Of a DNA stretch of 64,000 bases, positions 1 to 10,067 are shown one piece after another. The stretch is taken from the NCBI RefSeq assembly GCF_012933545.1, contig NZ_JAADJU010000006.1, positions 186,001 to 250,000 of the forward strand, given 5' to 3'. This DNA comes from Rouxiella aceris (GTDB lineage Bacteria; Pseudomonadota; Gammaproteobacteria; Enterobacterales; Enterobacteriaceae). How positions within the stretch are numbered: position 1 is the stretch's first letter; every line of letters begins with the position of its first letter. The position numbers and the translations under genes are program-made. Below the pieces are notes generated by a model, which saw only the letters and a list, made by a program, of their open reading frames with translations, made no database searches and was not told where the DNA came from.

Positions 1-15
1 TTTCAGGTGAAATAG
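1..15 (+). other. possible 3' end of an upstream plus-strand gene
   Basis: The first frame reads Phe-Gln-Val-Lys-stop, immediately followed by a terminator hairpin. In E. coli the gene preceding yacG on the opposite strand is mutT, so this could be the end of mutT. Four codons are too few to identify it, and the only sequence support is the terminator just after the stop. Confidence 0.2.
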
Positions 16-16
16 T

Positions 17-34
17 AAGGGCCTTGCGGCCCTT
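17..34 (+). terminator. left copy of a duplicated terminator hairpin (repeat copy 1)
   Basis: Stem GGGCC-ttgc-GGCCC flanked by AA/TT. It has no T-tract of its own because the repeat at 34-130 follows directly. The same hairpin recurs at 131-144 on the far side of the repeat, where the T-tract is found. Confidence 0.7.
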
Positions 35-130
35 GAGTTTGATGACAAAGTGGTTTTGAAGATCGAGATACCCGGGCATAGCGCCCCAACGGTGTACTCT
101 CCCTAAAAATGAGCTTTGTCAGCAGTCTGA
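34..130 (+). repeat. terminator-flanked repeat, copy 1 (short form, 97 bp)
   Basis: The left end TGAGTTTGATGACAAAGT and the right end, which contains CTTTGTCAGCAGTCTGA, form an imperfect terminal inverted repeat. The core GATCGAGATACCCGGGCAT is shared with the copies at 24074-24205 and 51709-51839. This copy lacks about 38 bp of the centre that carries a GCGGGC-aa-GCCCGC hairpin in the other two. Both sides carry the same 15-bp hairpin (18-32 and 130-144). No coding capacity. Confidence 0.85.
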
Positions 131-150
131 GGGCCTTGCGGCCCCGTTTT
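130..150 (+). terminator. right copy of the duplicated terminator, with T-tract
   Basis: GGGCC-ttgc-GGCCC at 131-144, then CGTTTTATTT. It is an intrinsic terminator for rightward transcription and overlaps the stop codon of the convergent yacG. On the minus strand no T-tract follows, so it probably serves the upstream plus-strand gene. Confidence 0.75.
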
Positions 151-349
151 ATTTGATATCGTCTTCGCTCCAGGCGTCGAGTTCGTTGATATCGCCTTTG
201 CTGGGGATGCGTTTCTCTTCATCGGCCCATTCCCCCAGGTCAATCAACTGGCAGCGCTTGCAGCAGAAAGGACGATACGGACTGCTTTCACCCCAAATCA
301 CTGATTTTCCACAGGTGGGGCAATTTACTCTGGTGATATTGTCTTCCAT
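149..349 (-). CDS. yacG: DNA gyrase inhibitor YacG
   Basis: A 66-residue zinc protein of the YacG family, which binds the GyrB C-terminal region and inhibits DNA gyrase. The four zinc ligands fit the family pattern C-x2-C-x15-C-x3-C: Cys10 and Cys13 (CPTC), then Cys29 and Cys33 (CCKRC). The tail after residue 45 is acidic and probably disordered. Length matches the family (about 65 residues). It is the last gene of the leftward coaE-zapD-yacG set, 9 bp after zapD, as in E. coli. Its stop codon lies in the terminator of the gene coming from the left. Confidence 0.95.
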   Translation of the reverse strand: MEDNITRVNCPTCGKSVIWGESSPYRPFCCKRCQLIDLGEWADEEKRIPSKGDINELDAWSEDDIK

Positions 350-358
350 ATTCCGCTC

Positions 359-1111
359 CTAGCAGCAGGCAAGTTCAAAATTCAATCTGGCCGGAACCTG
401 ACCTTTCTCACTATCCAAAGGTAAGAAGCGGATAGCATAACGGGTTTTATGACCAGATATCTGCGGATAAAGCTGATTATCCAGACTGATACGTAACCTG
501 AGCAAGTCGGCACCTTCGGCATTATCCTGAAAGAACCCATTAAGGCTGGTCTGATTACGGAAAGTCCCTGACTGGCGAATAAGATCCAGAATGCTGGTCA
601 GTGCGTGGTGCAGTGGCATCAGCGTCTCCAGCCAGGCCTGTACGTCACGGTCACGCTGCGCTTGTGGCAGATGCAGCCAGATATGCAACGTTGGCAAATC
701 AAAGCTACAGCAGCCGCCGGGGATACCCAGACGCTGCTTGACCAGACTGACCAGCCGATCCTCTCTCAGTGCCTGACCGGTGCGCGGTGCGCTCATCAGT
801 AAGGTCACTGTGTGTTTCAGATCGGCACGCACGTCTTGAATTCGCGACATATCCACACCAGGAACGTCGGTCCACAGCAACAACTTCTGCTGCTGGCGCT
901 CCAGTTCTTTCATCAGTTCTGTTTTGACTTCGCCACGCTCCAACACATCGAGCAGGTCGGACGCCGCGCGGAAAAAATTCAGCGCTGAAGAGATCGAACT
1001 GATTTCGCTATTCGCGTGTAACTGTTGTAAAAGAAATTCTATACGCAGCCAGCTGCGCATTTTTTCGTTTAAAGGATGTTCAAAGAGAACGGTAGAAACC
1101 ACATCACTCAT
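359..1111 (-). CDS. zapD: cell division protein ZapD
   Basis: Encodes a 250-residue ZapD (formerly YacF), a cytoplasmic FtsZ-binding protein that bundles FtsZ filaments at the division ring. The stretch from [19 protein letters not shown] at the N-terminus to the terminal FELACC matches E. coli ZapD, as does the internal [20 protein letters not shown]. The start is the ATG at 1111; it lies inside the end of coaE (8-bp overlap), implying translational coupling. A longer frame upstream has no similarity to the family and was rejected. Very well conserved, nothing odd. Confidence 0.95.
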   Translation of the reverse strand: MSDVVSTVLFEHPLNEKMRSWLRIEFLLQQLHANSEISSISSALNFFRAASDLLDVLERGEVKTELMKELERQQQKLLLWTDVPGVDMSRIQDVRADLKHTVTLLMSAPRTGQALREDRLVSLVKQRLGIPGGCCSFDLPTLHIWLHLPQAQRDRDVQAWLETLMPLHHALTSILDLIRQSGTFRNQTSLNGFFQDNAEGADLLRLRISLDNQLYPQISGHKTRYAIRFLPLDSEKGQVPARLNFELACC

Positions 1112-1733
1112 TCTTGTCAATATCCTGTCGGGTCGCTGAAGCCGATAATTGCAGATAACGGCTATGTAATGAAGCAACACGCGGCTCGATCGTCTCGGGA
1201 CCACCGTTGTTATCAATAATATCATCGGCGCAGGCTAGCCTTTGTTGGCGAGAAACCTGTGCGGCGATGATATTTTCCGCTTGCTGACGGCTGACGCCAT
1301 CACGACTGATCGTCCTTGAAAGCTGTACGTCTTCGCTAACATCAACCACAAGTACCCGATTCGCCCGGGCTTGTAATCCATTTTCAATCAATAAAGGAAC
1401 GACCCAAAGCACATATGGCGTTGAGGCAGTCTGCATCAAACGTTGTGTTTCAGCCTGTATTAACGGATGGAGAAGCTGGTTAACCCACTGTTTCTCTGTG
1501 GTATTGCTAAAAATGATCTCACGTAAATGCCGACGACTCAATGAACCGTCATTCTCAATTATTTGTTTACCAAATCTTTCAACCAGCGCCGCCAGGGCCG
1601 GAGTTCCAGGTTCGACAACTTGTCGAGCAATAATATCAGCATCGATAAGGGGTACGCCAAGACGACCAAAGGCGTTAGCGACGGTACTCTTGCCGCTGCC
1701 TATTCCTCCGGTGAGGGCAACAATATAACTCAT
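1104..1733 (-). CDS. coaE: dephospho-CoA kinase
   Basis: CoaE phosphorylates the 3'-hydroxyl of dephospho-CoA, the last step of coenzyme A synthesis. The 209-residue protein (E. coli 206) opens with [17 protein letters not shown], whose GGIGSGKST is the P-loop. The helical lid region PLLIENGLQ and the following VLVVDV strand are also typical. The start at 1733 is the ATG just before the P-loop strand; a longer reading frame adds 19 unrelated residues. Head of a leftward operon with zapD and yacG, divergent from guaC. The panB/panC/panD genes of the same pathway are 37 kb away. Confidence 0.96.
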   Translation of the reverse strand: MSYIVALTGGIGSGKSTVANAFGRLGVPLIDADIIARQVVEPGTPALAALVERFGKQIIENDGSLSRRHLREIIFSNTTEKQWVNQLLHPLIQAETQRLMQTASTPYVLWVVPLLIENGLQARANRVLVVDVSEDVQLSRTISRDGVSRQQAENIIAAQVSRQQRLACADDIIDNNGGPETIEPRVASLHSRYLQLSASATRQDIDKNE

Positions 1734-1859
1734 GCTTTTGCTCTGAAATAATCGATAGGTAAATGATAAAGAGATCGTCAATAAGTGCAAGCCAAGTACG
1801 TCGCGCTTTTTATCCTAAAGTTAAATTTTAAACTGTGAAGCGCCACGCAAAACCACCTC

Positions 1860-1887
1860 TTGCTGTTGGGCTATTCCTGCGTATGAT
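1860..1887 (+). promoter_or_regulatory. candidate guaC promoter
   Basis: TTGCTG (1860-1865), 16-bp spacer, TATGAT (1882-1887), about 80 bp before guaC. The -10 is good (5 of 6), the -35 weak. Prediction by eye only. Confidence 0.4.
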
Positions 1888-1964
1888 AAAACCACTGGAA
1901 ATGGTGCCAACTGTTCCGCTTGCTGATTGCCTCAGCAGGCTTCTAGCCCAAACCAGGACATATC

Positions 1965-3005
1965 ATGCGTATTGAAGAAGATATAAAGTTAGGTTTCAAA
2001 GACGTCCTTATTCGTCCCAAACGTTCTACCCTCAAAAGCCGTTCAGAAGTTGAACTCGAACGCACCCTCACCTTTAAGCACTCAGGCCAATGCTGGTCGG
2101 GTACTCCTGTTATTGCCGCCAATATGGATACTGTCGGTACTTTCCGTATGGCTGAAGCTTTGGCGTCATTTGATTTACTTACCGCAGTGCATAAGCACTA
2201 CACCGTGGAACAGTGGCAGATTTTCGTGACCAACAGTTCTGAGTCGGTCTTGCGCCATGTAATGGTTTCCACCGGGACGTCCGAAGCGGATTTTACCAAG
2301 ACCCTGAAAATTCTTGCCCTCTCGCCACTATTGAAATTCGTCTGTCTCGACGTGGCGAACGGCTATTCCGAACACTTTGTTTCCTTCCTGCAGCGGGTGC
2401 GTGAAGCCTGCCCGGATAAAACCATTTGTGCCGGCAATGTGGTGACCGGTGAAATGGTCGAAGAACTGATCCTGTCAGGGGCCGATATCGTGAAAGTGGG
2501 TATCGGACCGGGTTCGGTATGCACCACTCGCGTCAAGACCGGTGTCGGCTATCCACAGCTTTCCGCAGTGATTGAATGCGCCGATGCGGCGCACGGTCTG
2601 GGCGGTCAGATTGTCAGTGATGGCGGCTGTGCCGTGCCTGGTGACGTCGCCAAAGCCTTTGGCGGCGGGGCTGACTTTGTGATGCTGGGCGGTATGCTGG
2701 CAGCCCATGAAGAGTGCGAAGGAACCATTGTGGAAGAGAACGGCGACAAATTTATGCTGTTCTACGGTATGAGTTCAGAATCGGCCATGAAGCGCCATGT
2801 TGGCGGTGTCGCTGACTACCGTGCGGCTGAAGGTAAAACCGTTAAACTGCCGTTGCGTGGGCCGGTTGAACATACGGTACGCGATATACTTGGCGGCCTG
2901 CGTTCAGCTTGTACCTACGTTGGTGCCGAACGACTGAAAGAGTTGACTAAACGCACCACCTTTATTCGCGTAGCCGAGCAGGAAAACCGCTTATTTGGCA
3001 ATTAA
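1965..3005 (+). CDS. guaC: GMP reductase
   Basis: A 346-residue NADPH-dependent GMP reductase converting GMP to IMP with release of ammonia, a purine-salvage link from guanine to adenine nucleotides. It belongs to the IMPDH/GMPR TIM-barrel family. The catalytic loop [11 protein letters not shown] places the nucleophilic cysteine at Cys186, the same position as in E. coli. [26 protein letters not shown] is the phosphate-binding segment, and there is no CBS domain, as expected for GMPR rather than IMPDH. The start ATG at 1965 has AGGA 8 bp upstream. Monocistronic, between the divergent coaE and convergent hofC. Confidence 0.97.
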   Translation: MRIEEDIKLGFKDVLIRPKRSTLKSRSEVELERTLTFKHSGQCWSGTPVIAANMDTVGTFRMAEALASFDLLTAVHKHYTVEQWQIFVTNSSESVLRHVMVSTGTSEADFTKTLKILALSPLLKFVCLDVANGYSEHFVSFLQRVREACPDKTICAGNVVTGEMVEELILSGADIVKVGIGPGSVCTTRVKTGVGYPQLSAVIECADAAHGLGGQIVSDGGCAVPGDVAKAFGGGADFVMLGGMLAAHEECEGTIVEENGDKFMLFYGMSSESAMKRHVGGVADYRAAEGKTVKLPLRGPVEHTVRDILGGLRSACTYVGAERLKELTKRTTFIRVAEQENRLFGN

Positions 3006-3012
3006 CCGCTGA

Positions 3013-3110
3013 CGAGATACCCGGGTGATCTTTTATTGTCGGCTTTTTAAAAGCTCATTTTTAGGCAGTGCGCCCCTGGGTGCATTATGCCCGTGTATCT
3101 CGATCGTGAA
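3013..3110. repeat. degenerate copy of the terminator-associated repeat
   Basis: Read on the minus strand, 3106 down to about 3048 matches the repeat at 34-130: CGAGATACaCGGGCAT near one end, then CCTAAAAATGAGCTTT. The right-hand end is lost; instead a second CGAGATACCCGGG sits inverted at 3013-3025, so the remnant has two left-half cores facing each other. A weak stem GCTGAC/GTCGGC (about 3008-3042) followed by TTTTT may end guaC. No flanking hairpin duplication is visible here. Confidence 0.55.
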
Positions 3111-3188
3111 GGCGGCTGGTTATCAAGCACAGAGATCACATCCAGTGGATATCTGGTGGTGAAAATGGGGAGGGCGTCATATCTCCCC

Positions 3189-4394
3189 TTAATTCATTGC
3201 AGCACCCAGATTAAAAATGGGTAGATACATGGCGATCACCAGACCGCCGACGATAACCCCCATAAACAGCATCATTAAGGGTTCGATTTTTTGCGCCAGG
3301 CTCTCGGCCAGCTCATGGGCTTGTTCAGAATGCCATTGCGCCAGCTTTTGCAGCAGACTATCCAGTGACCCCGATTCTTCGCCAATACGCACCAGTTGTT
3401 GGCATAACGAGGAGAACAGCGGCGACTCATCCAGGGCCTTATGTAATGGCCGCCCCTCGGCAAGACGTAGCGCCAACTGACCAACGGCACGTTTATAGGG
3501 CAAATGGCTCATGGCGGCCTCTGCGGCCTGCAGACCGGCACTGAGGGTCATTCCGGCATGCTGGGTCAGCACCAGGGTTTGAAACAGCTGGCACAGGCAC
3601 CCATAGCGGATCAGCTTGTTAATAATCGGCAGTTTTAACTGGCACTGTTGCTCTCGCCAGCGCCATTTCTCCTGCGGATGCCAATAGTGAATATAGGCTG
3701 CGCAGCCACCGGCAGTTAGCAGCATACCGACGATGCCATAGCTCACTACCCATTGCGAAGCGGCGATTAACAGTTGCGTAAACCAGGGGAGCTCAGCGTC
3801 AAACGAGGCATAGATTTTGGCGAACTCAGGTAACACCAGCGTCAGCATCAGCAGCGTAATCAGCAAAGCCAGGGTCATAACAATCAGCGGGTAGCGCAGC
3901 GCCTTTTTCACCCGTTTTTGCAGCGATTGCACCTGTTCTTGCTGCATGGCCAGCTGTAGACAGCAGTTTTCCAACTGCCCGGTCAGTTCACCAATGGCAA
4001 TCACCTGCGGGTAGATGGCAGGAAAAACCTGCTGATATTGCAACATCACACCAGACAGCGGTTGCCCCTCGTTGACCTGCTTGACCATATCACCCAACAC
4101 GCAGCGCCAGGCGGGCAGCGAATGATCGCTGGCCAGCAGTTTCAGGCTGGGCAACAGCGGTAAGCCAGTTTTCAGCAAGGTGGCCAGTTGTCTGATAAAC
4201 GCGATGCGTTCTCTGTTTTTCCACTGGCCGCTGCGCAGCTTATGTATCTTTTTAATAGTAACTGGTTGCAGGCCCGATTGTATTAGCTCCGTGAGCAACT
4301 CTTGCGGCTGTGAACACAGGCTTTCACCGTATTGCAGCGAGCCGGGTGGGTCTACCGCCTGCCAGCGATAAAGCGTCAGGTTATCTTTGCTCAC
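3189..4394 (-). CDS. hofC: type IV pilus inner-membrane protein HofC (PilC/GspF family)
   Basis: A 401-residue platform protein of the PilC/GspF family, which sits in the inner membrane and couples the assembly ATPase to pilin polymerisation. Two GspF domains are visible, each with FIRQLATLLKTGLPL-type helices and the hydrophobic segments LIVMTLALLITLLMLTLVL and LMMLFMGVIVGGLVIAMYL; IGEESGSLDSLL is the family signature in the second half. The GTG at 4394 is chosen because AAGGAG lies 6 bp before it and the length equals that of E. coli HofC (400); the longer frame would overlap hofB by 74 bp. With this start the overlap is 14 bp. Confidence 0.9.
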   Translation of the reverse strand: MSKDNLTLYRWQAVDPPGSLQYGESLCSQPQELLTELIQSGLQPVTIKKIHKLRSGQWKNRERIAFIRQLATLLKTGLPLLPSLKLLASDHSLPAWRCVLGDMVKQVNEGQPLSGVMLQYQQVFPAIYPQVIAIGELTGQLENCCLQLAMQQEQVQSLQKRVKKALRYPLIVMTLALLITLLMLTLVLPEFAKIYASFDAELPWFTQLLIAASQWVVSYGIVGMLLTAGGCAAYIHYWHPQEKWRWREQQCQLKLPIINKLIRYGCLCQLFQTLVLTQHAGMTLSAGLQAAEAAMSHLPYKRAVGQLALRLAEGRPLHKALDESPLFSSLCQQLVRIGEESGSLDSLLQKLAQWHSEQAHELAESLAQKIEPLMMLFMGVIVGGLVIAMYLPIFNLGAAMN

Positions 4395-5883
4395 TTTGCT
4401 CTCCTTCGCCCAGTACGCGATAAAGTTCAGCCAGTGAGGTAATACCTTCTTCAACTAAACGCATGCCCGCCTGCAACAGCGTTTGCTGGTTTTGCATACT
4501 CGCTATATTGCGCAATGCCACCGAGTCGGCATGGGAAACCAGCGCTTGCTGGAGCTGAGGGTTATTTTCCAGCAGTTCGTAGATCCCCACCCGGCCGTAG
4601 TAGCCGGAAAAACAGTGCTTACAGCCTTGCGCCTGCCATGTCGCTACCGGCTGCGTATCGGCATCGGATTGTGCGGGTAAAAGCTGCGGGGCGCGGGTTT
4701 TACAGTGTGGGCAAAGTTTTCTTACCAGACGTTGGGCTATCACCAGCCGAAGGCTGGCGGCAATCTGATAGCCCTCGACGCCCATCTGCGCCAGCCGGGT
4801 CAGGGTTTCGGTTGTTGAGTTGGTATGTAGCGTGGATAACACCAAATGGCCGGTTTGCGAGGCTTTAATCGCAATTTCTGCCGTTTCGGCATCACGAATT
4901 TCGCCAATCATGATCACATCCGGATCCTGTCGTAACAGTGCGCGCAGTACCCGGGCAAAACTCAGTGCGGTTTTGGCATTGATCTGTGTTTGATTGATCC
5001 CGGTTACCGGTATTTCCACCAGATCTTCCACGCTGCAAATATTGCGCCCGACGGTATTGAGATGACGCAGGCCACTGTAGAGGGTCAGAGTCTTACCGCT
5101 GCCGGTGGGACCAGTGACCAGAATCAGGCCTTGCGGTTTGTTTAGCGCCTGCAGGTAGCAGCGTTGTTCCTCTTCGGAAAGTCCCAGTTGCGGCATTGAT
5201 AGCTGTTGCCGGCCGGTGTCGAGGATGCGCAAAACAATCTTTTCGCCGTATAGCACCGGCAGGGAGGAGATGCGCATTGAGTAGCGTTGATTGTCACAGG
5301 TGACCGACATTTGGCCGTCCTGCGGCAAACGATGCTCGGCAACATTCAGTTGTCCGATAATTTTCAGGCGAGCAATTACGCTGGCGGACCAGGAAAAACC
5401 TGGACCGGGGACTTCCTGCAACACACCGTCTACGCGCAAACGAACCCGTAGCTGATGTTCAAACGGCTCAAAATGGATATCGGAAGCTCGCCGCTGCAGG
5501 GCGAGCTTAAGAGTTTGATTAATAAACTGTACCCCGGGAATTTGGCTCACCTTATCCAGATCGCCATCCTGATTAGTCTGTGCCGGTGCGCTGTCAGCCT
5601 GCGCGGCGTGATCCACCAGGCTAAGCGCGCGTTCAATCTGCGTTTTGGGCCAGAACTCAATATTGATCTTTAATGCACAGGTAAAGCGCAGGGCATTAAT
5701 CAGCGCCGTGGTATCGGTGCTCTGCTGATCGCAGGCAACGCGCAGGTTGCCGTTTTCGATACCGATAAATACCGCCCCAAAATGTTGGCACTGCTGCAAG
5801 ATGGCGTCTCGCTCGGTGGTTAACTCGCTGGTGGGAGTGACCGCAGGTTCCACATTGGTGGTGTCAGAGGCGGTGGTATTCAT
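4381..5883 (-). CDS. hofB: type IV pilus assembly ATPase HofB (PilB/GspE family)
   Basis: A 500-residue secretion ATPase powering pilus extension. The N-terminal region is divergent, and the core carries the GspE landmarks: ASDIHFEPFE near 133-142, Walker A GPTGSGKT (258-265), Asp box, Walker B IMIGEIRD (324-331), and His box TGHLVLSTLHTN (344-355). Two CxxC pairs (Cys391/394 and Cys421/424) form the zinc site typical of GspE/PilB. The start ATG at 5883 shares ATGA with the ppdD stop, so the two genes are probably coupled. Retraction ATPase and secretin genes are not in this window. Confidence 0.93.
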   Translation of the reverse strand: MNTTASDTTNVEPAVTPTSELTTERDAILQQCQHFGAVFIGIENGNLRVACDQQSTDTTALINALRFTCALKINIEFWPKTQIERALSLVDHAAQADSAPAQTNQDGDLDKVSQIPGVQFINQTLKLALQRRASDIHFEPFEHQLRVRLRVDGVLQEVPGPGFSWSASVIARLKIIGQLNVAEHRLPQDGQMSVTCDNQRYSMRISSLPVLYGEKIVLRILDTGRQQLSMPQLGLSEEEQRCYLQALNKPQGLILVTGPTGSGKTLTLYSGLRHLNTVGRNICSVEDLVEIPVTGINQTQINAKTALSFARVLRALLRQDPDVIMIGEIRDAETAEIAIKASQTGHLVLSTLHTNSTTETLTRLAQMGVEGYQIAASLRLVIAQRLVRKLCPHCKTRAPQLLPAQSDADTQPVATWQAQGCKHCFSGYYGRVGIYELLENNPQLQQALVSHADSVALRNIASMQNQQTLLQAGMRLVEEGITSLAELYRVLGEGEQSEQR

Positions 5884-6380
5884 GGCTGGGTCTCCGCATC
5901 CCTGAAGTGGAAGATCTGCTGGCAGGCCTCCACCAGGCTTTCGTTGCCAGCGTGGGTGCACTGTCTGCTCCAGTCGATACTGCCATCGGTGGTATTGATC
6001 GCTGGTGTCATCACCACGGTTAAGCCGTTAAGGGTTTGTTGTCCACTCAGGGTAATAACACCAGCATTGACCGTTACGCCGCTGACGTAGCGCGAGGTTT
6101 TACTTTGTGGAATGGTCGACACGCCGTTATTGCAGGGGGTGAGCTCGCCCTGATCGATACTGCAAAGTTCGGTGGCAGTTTTATAGGGCAGCATGGTTTG
6201 CAGCATATCGGTGAGCGCCGCTTTTTGCGTATACGCCTGGTAAGCGGGAATACCAATACCGCTAAGAATGCCGATAATGCCAATAACCACCATCAATTCG
6301 ATCAGCGAAAAGCCTTGCTGCCGGTCTGGTTTGCTGCTGCGTGAGGGGGTCGGGATGGGCAAGATAGTCAGTAATTGCAT
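5880..6380 (-). CDS. ppdD: prepilin peptidase-dependent major pilin PpdD
   Basis: A type IV prepilin of 166 residues. The cleavage site for prepilin peptidase is Gly23/Phe24 followed by FSLIELMVVIGIIGILSGIG, with the invariant Glu at mature position 5. The hydrophobic helix, a disulphide pair (in ELCSID and TPCNNG) and a second pair in the C-terminal half match E. coli PpdD. The 23-residue leader is much longer than the 6 residues usual for this pilin; the start at 6380 is supported by CGGAG 6 bp upstream, and no nearer ATG or GTG exists before the cleavage site. First gene of ppdD-hofB-hofC. Confidence 0.9.
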   Translation of the reverse strand: MQLLTILPIPTPSRSSKPDRQQGFSLIELMVVIGIIGILSGIGIPAYQAYTQKAALTDMLQTMLPYKTATELCSIDQGELTPCNNGVSTIPQSKTSRYVSGVTVNAGVITLSGQQTLNGLTVVMTPAINTTDGSIDWSRQCTHAGNESLVEACQQIFHFRDAETQP

Positions 6381-6546
6381 AAGGTTCTCCGTTCCTTGAA
6401 GTTAGTGATGTCGTCATATAACCGGACCAAAGGTAGCGGGCCTGGATCTTTGGCGCTACAGGCAGATCATCACCATGGAAAATGTCGCGCAAAATGAAAT
6501 GGCAGGGCGGGAGAGAAAGCAAAAGGGTGGAACAGGGATCGCAAAA

Positions 6547-6570
6547 TCCCCCTGCGCTGCGGCAGGGGGA
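6547..6570 (-). terminator. nadC terminator
   Basis: Stem TCCCCCTGC/GCAGGGGGA followed on the minus strand by TTTTG, a few bases after the nadC stop. It separates nadC from ppdD. Confidence 0.75.
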
Positions 6571-6581
6571 AGGGATAAAAC

Positions 6582-7631
<1,050 letters not shown>

Positions 7632-7639
7632 TTATTATC

Positions 7640-7665
7640 GTGGTGCAACTTGAATTATCCCGGGT
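7640..7665. repeat. possible ERIC end remnant before ampD
   Basis: TGCAACTTGAATTATCCC followed by GGGTAT resembles the terminal arm of an ERIC element (TGCAGCTTGAAGTATGACGGGTAT). Only one arm is seen. It ends about 20 bp before the ampD start. Confidence 0.3.
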
Positions 7666-7681
7666 ATCGACGAGGTTATCA

Positions 7682-8263
7682 ATGCAGTTAAAACAAGGCT
7701 GGATCACTGAGGCTCGCCACGTTATTTCTCCTCATTGCGATCTTCGTCCTGAAGATGAAGTCCCCTCGTTATTGGTGATCCACAATATCAGTCTGCCGCC
7801 AGGCAAATTTGGTGGACCCTACATTGATCAATTATTTACCGGCACGCTTAACCCTGACGATCATCCTTTTTTTGCCCAGATCCAGGGCCTGCGCGTGGCG
7901 GCTCATTGTTTAATTCGCCGTGACGGCGAGATTGTGCAATATGTGCCTTTTGATCGACGCGCCTGGCATGCCGGTGTCTCCAGTTGGCAAGGGCGTGAGC
8001 GTTGCAATGACTTCTCTATCGGCATTGAACTGGAAGGCACCGATGACCTGCCCTTTACCGATGAGCAATATCAGCGTTTACTTGAAGTTACGGGTTTATT
8101 AATCCAGCACTATCCAATCGATTTGCAACATATCACCGGCCACAGTGATATTGCGCCAGGACGAAAAACCGATCCCGGCCCGCACTTTGACTGGTCGCGT
8201 TATCTTGCCGCCATTAGCGAGGACGCGCTGTCGGAAACACCAAAAGAGAGCCATAGTTCATGA
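7682..8263 (+). CDS. ampD: 1,6-anhydro-N-acetylmuramyl-L-alanine amidase AmpD
   Basis: A cytoplasmic zinc amidase of the amidase_2 family that removes the peptide from 1,6-anhydroMurNAc during murein recycling; its loss derepresses AmpC beta-lactamase in species that carry ampR-ampC. The zinc ligands fall at His34, His154 and Asp164, and Lys162 is the conserved catalytic residue, all in the positions known for AmpD. The start is ATG 7682 (193 residues) with GAGG 6 bp before it; a TTG-initiated longer frame adds 19 residues derived from an ERIC-like remnant. Overlaps ampE by ATGA. Confidence 0.96.
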   Translation: MQLKQGWITEARHVISPHCDLRPEDEVPSLLVIHNISLPPGKFGGPYIDQLFTGTLNPDDHPFFAQIQGLRVAAHCLIRRDGEIVQYVPFDRRAWHAGVSSWQGRERCNDFSIGIELEGTDDLPFTDEQYQRLLEVTGLLIQHYPIDLQHITGHSDIAPGRKTDPGPHFDWSRYLAAISEDALSETPKESHSS

Positions 8264-9114
8264 CGTTAATTACTTTGTTGCTGGTTTTGGCCTGGGAACG
8301 TTTATTTAAACTGGGCGAACATTGGCAGCTTGACCATCGTTTCGAGATTGTCTTCCGTCGCGGCCGTGCCGCTTCCCTGCCCAAGACGCTGGCTATTCTG
8401 GTGCTGTGGATGGCGGTGATCTGGGGCATTCTGCGCCTGGTGCATGGCGCATTTTTTGGCATTCCGTCACTGCTGCTGTGGGTGGTGATCTGCCTGTTGT
8501 GTATTGGTGCGGGTATCACGCGCAAACACTACCGTGCCTACCTGAAATCGGCTCGACAGGGAGATATGCATGCCTGCTCGGCCATGGCGGAAGAGTTGAC
8601 GCTGATCCATGGCTTGCCGGTGGATTGCTCGGAAGGGATGCGCTTAAGAGAGCTGCAAAATGCGCTGATCTGGATAAATTTTCGTTTCTATCTGGCACCA
8701 TTATTCTGGTTTGTGGTCTGCGGTCCTTACGGGCCGGTGGCTTTGGCGGGATATGCGGTGATGCGGGGGTATCAGACCTGGCTGGCGCGTCATGCTACGC
8801 CGCTTAAACGCAGTCAATCCAATGTCGATGATATTCTGCATCTTCTTGACTGGATCCCGGTACGCCTGGCTGGCGTGGCCTACGCCTTGATAGGCCACGG
8901 TGAAAAGGCATTACCAGCGTGGTTTGCTTCACTGGGTGATATCCACACCTCGCAATATCAGGTGCTGACACGTCTGGCACAATTCTCGCTGGCGCGCGAT
9001 CCGCATCTTGATCAGGTGCAGACACCGCGCGCCGCCGTTACCATGGCGCGTAAAGTCACCATCATTATTTTGATTGTGGTTGCCCTGTTAACGATTTACG
9101 GCACCCTGGTTTAA
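8260..9114 (+). CDS. ampE: inner-membrane protein AmpE
   Basis: A 284-residue membrane protein of the AmpE/CobD-like family, encoded with ampD and described as a sensory or regulatory membrane protein in beta-lactamase induction; its molecular function is not settled. It begins [22 protein letters not shown] and has hydrophobic segments near residues 45-90, 140-170 and at the C-terminus ([17 protein letters not shown]). Translation probably couples to ampD through the ATGA overlap. Its stop overlaps the stop of the convergent GH43 gene, so there is no intergenic terminator. Confidence 0.93.
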   Translation: MTLITLLLVLAWERLFKLGEHWQLDHRFEIVFRRGRAASLPKTLAILVLWMAVIWGILRLVHGAFFGIPSLLLWVVICLLCIGAGITRKHYRAYLKSARQGDMHACSAMAEELTLIHGLPVDCSEGMRLRELQNALIWINFRFYLAPLFWFVVCGPYGPVALAGYAVMRGYQTWLARHATPLKRSQSNVDDILHLLDWIPVRLAGVAYALIGHGEKALPAWFASLGDIHTSQYQVLTRLAQFSLARDPHLDQVQTPRAAVTMARKVTIIILIVVALLTIYGTLV

Positions 9115-10067
9115 GCATCATCTGCCGGAGGTTCTCCGAACACCGGCATCCCTTCCTTATCCCAGGTGAAGGTTTTCAGGCGCGTATGGCGATTAGGGTC
9201 ATACAGCGGGTCGCCGTGGATCTCGGTATAATTGCGCGCATGGTAAACCAGAATGTCTTCACCATTTTCATTCTGCGTAAAGCTGCTGTGTCCCGGACCA
9301 AACTGCCGGTTATCGGCCTGAGTGGTAAATACCGGTGTCTGGGATTTATGCCACTGTGTCGGGTCGGTAATATCCGCGAAGAGATCGGCCCACAGCAGGC
9401 CGATACAGTAGTTTTCATCGGTTGCGCTGGCTGAGTAGGTAATAAAGAGTTTATCGTCGTGGCAGATAAATGCCGGCCCTTCATTAACCGAAAATCCTCG
9501 TGTTTCCCACTCCAGTTCTGGCTTGCTCAACATCACCGGGGCGGTTTTCAGCGTCCAGGGATTGCTCATTTCAGCCAGGTAAAGATTGGAATTTCCCTCA
9601 ATAGCCGGATCTTTTTGCGCCCAGAGATAATAGCTTTTGCCGTCATGGCTGAAATGGGTGGCATCGAGAGAGAAGCTGTCTATCGGCGTTTTGACGCGCC
9701 CTTTTTCCTGCCATTTACCGCTCAGCGGATCGGCATCCGAGCATTCCAGCACAAACATACGGTGCTGGAATAACCCTTTGATAATTTTATCTGACGGGGC
9801 GGCGGCAAAGTAGATATACCAATTGCCGTTGATAAAATGCAGTTCAGGTGCCCAAATCAGTGCACTCATCGGTCCGCTGGCATGCTTGCGCCAGATAACG
9901 CGGGGTCTGGCCGTGGCCAGTCCCTCCAGCGTTGGCGAACGGCGGATTTCCAGACGGTCATATTCTGGTACTGAGGCGATAAAATAGTAGTGGCCGTCAG
10001 TATGCTGCCAGATATGCGGATCGGCGCGCTGGGTGATAAAAGGATTAGGGTAGTGGCTATTACTCAT
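9111..10067 (-). CDS. GH43 glycoside hydrolase, probable alpha-L-arabinofuranosidase
   Basis: A 318-residue, single-domain five-bladed propeller hydrolase of family GH43. Catalytic positions can be placed: base Asp16 (RADPHIW), pKa-modulating Asp135 (SLDATHF) and acid Glu196 (VNEGPAF), with His260 (FGPGHSSF) in the metal or substrate site. [18 protein letters not shown] is a GH43 hallmark. The pattern resembles enterobacterial 'alpha-N-arabinofuranosidase 2'; a beta-xylosidase cannot be excluded. No signal peptide, so it should act in the cytoplasm on oligosaccharides imported by the adjacent symporter. The ATG at 10067 (AGGA 8 bp before) overlaps the symporter stop by 8 bp. Confidence 0.85.
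   Translation of the reverse strand: MSNSHYPNPFITQRADPHIWQHTDGHYYFIASVPEYDRLEIRRSPTLEGLATARPRVIWRKHASGPMSALIWAPELHFINGNWYIYFAAAPSDKIIKGLFQHRMFVLECSDADPLSGKWQEKGRVKTPIDSFSLDATHFSHDGKSYYLWAQKDPAIEGNSNLYLAEMSNPWTLKTAPVMLSKPELEWETRGFSVNEGPAFICHDDKLFITYSASATDENYCIGLLWADLFADITDPTQWHKSQTPVFTTQADNRQFGPGHSSFTQNENGEDILVYHARNYTEIHGDPLYDPNRHTRLKTFTWDKEGMPVFGEPPADDA

Noticed and set aside
6262-6522. 86-codon minus-strand frame between ppdD and nadC
   Set aside because: Overlaps the start of ppdD in another frame and has no plausible start site or similarity.
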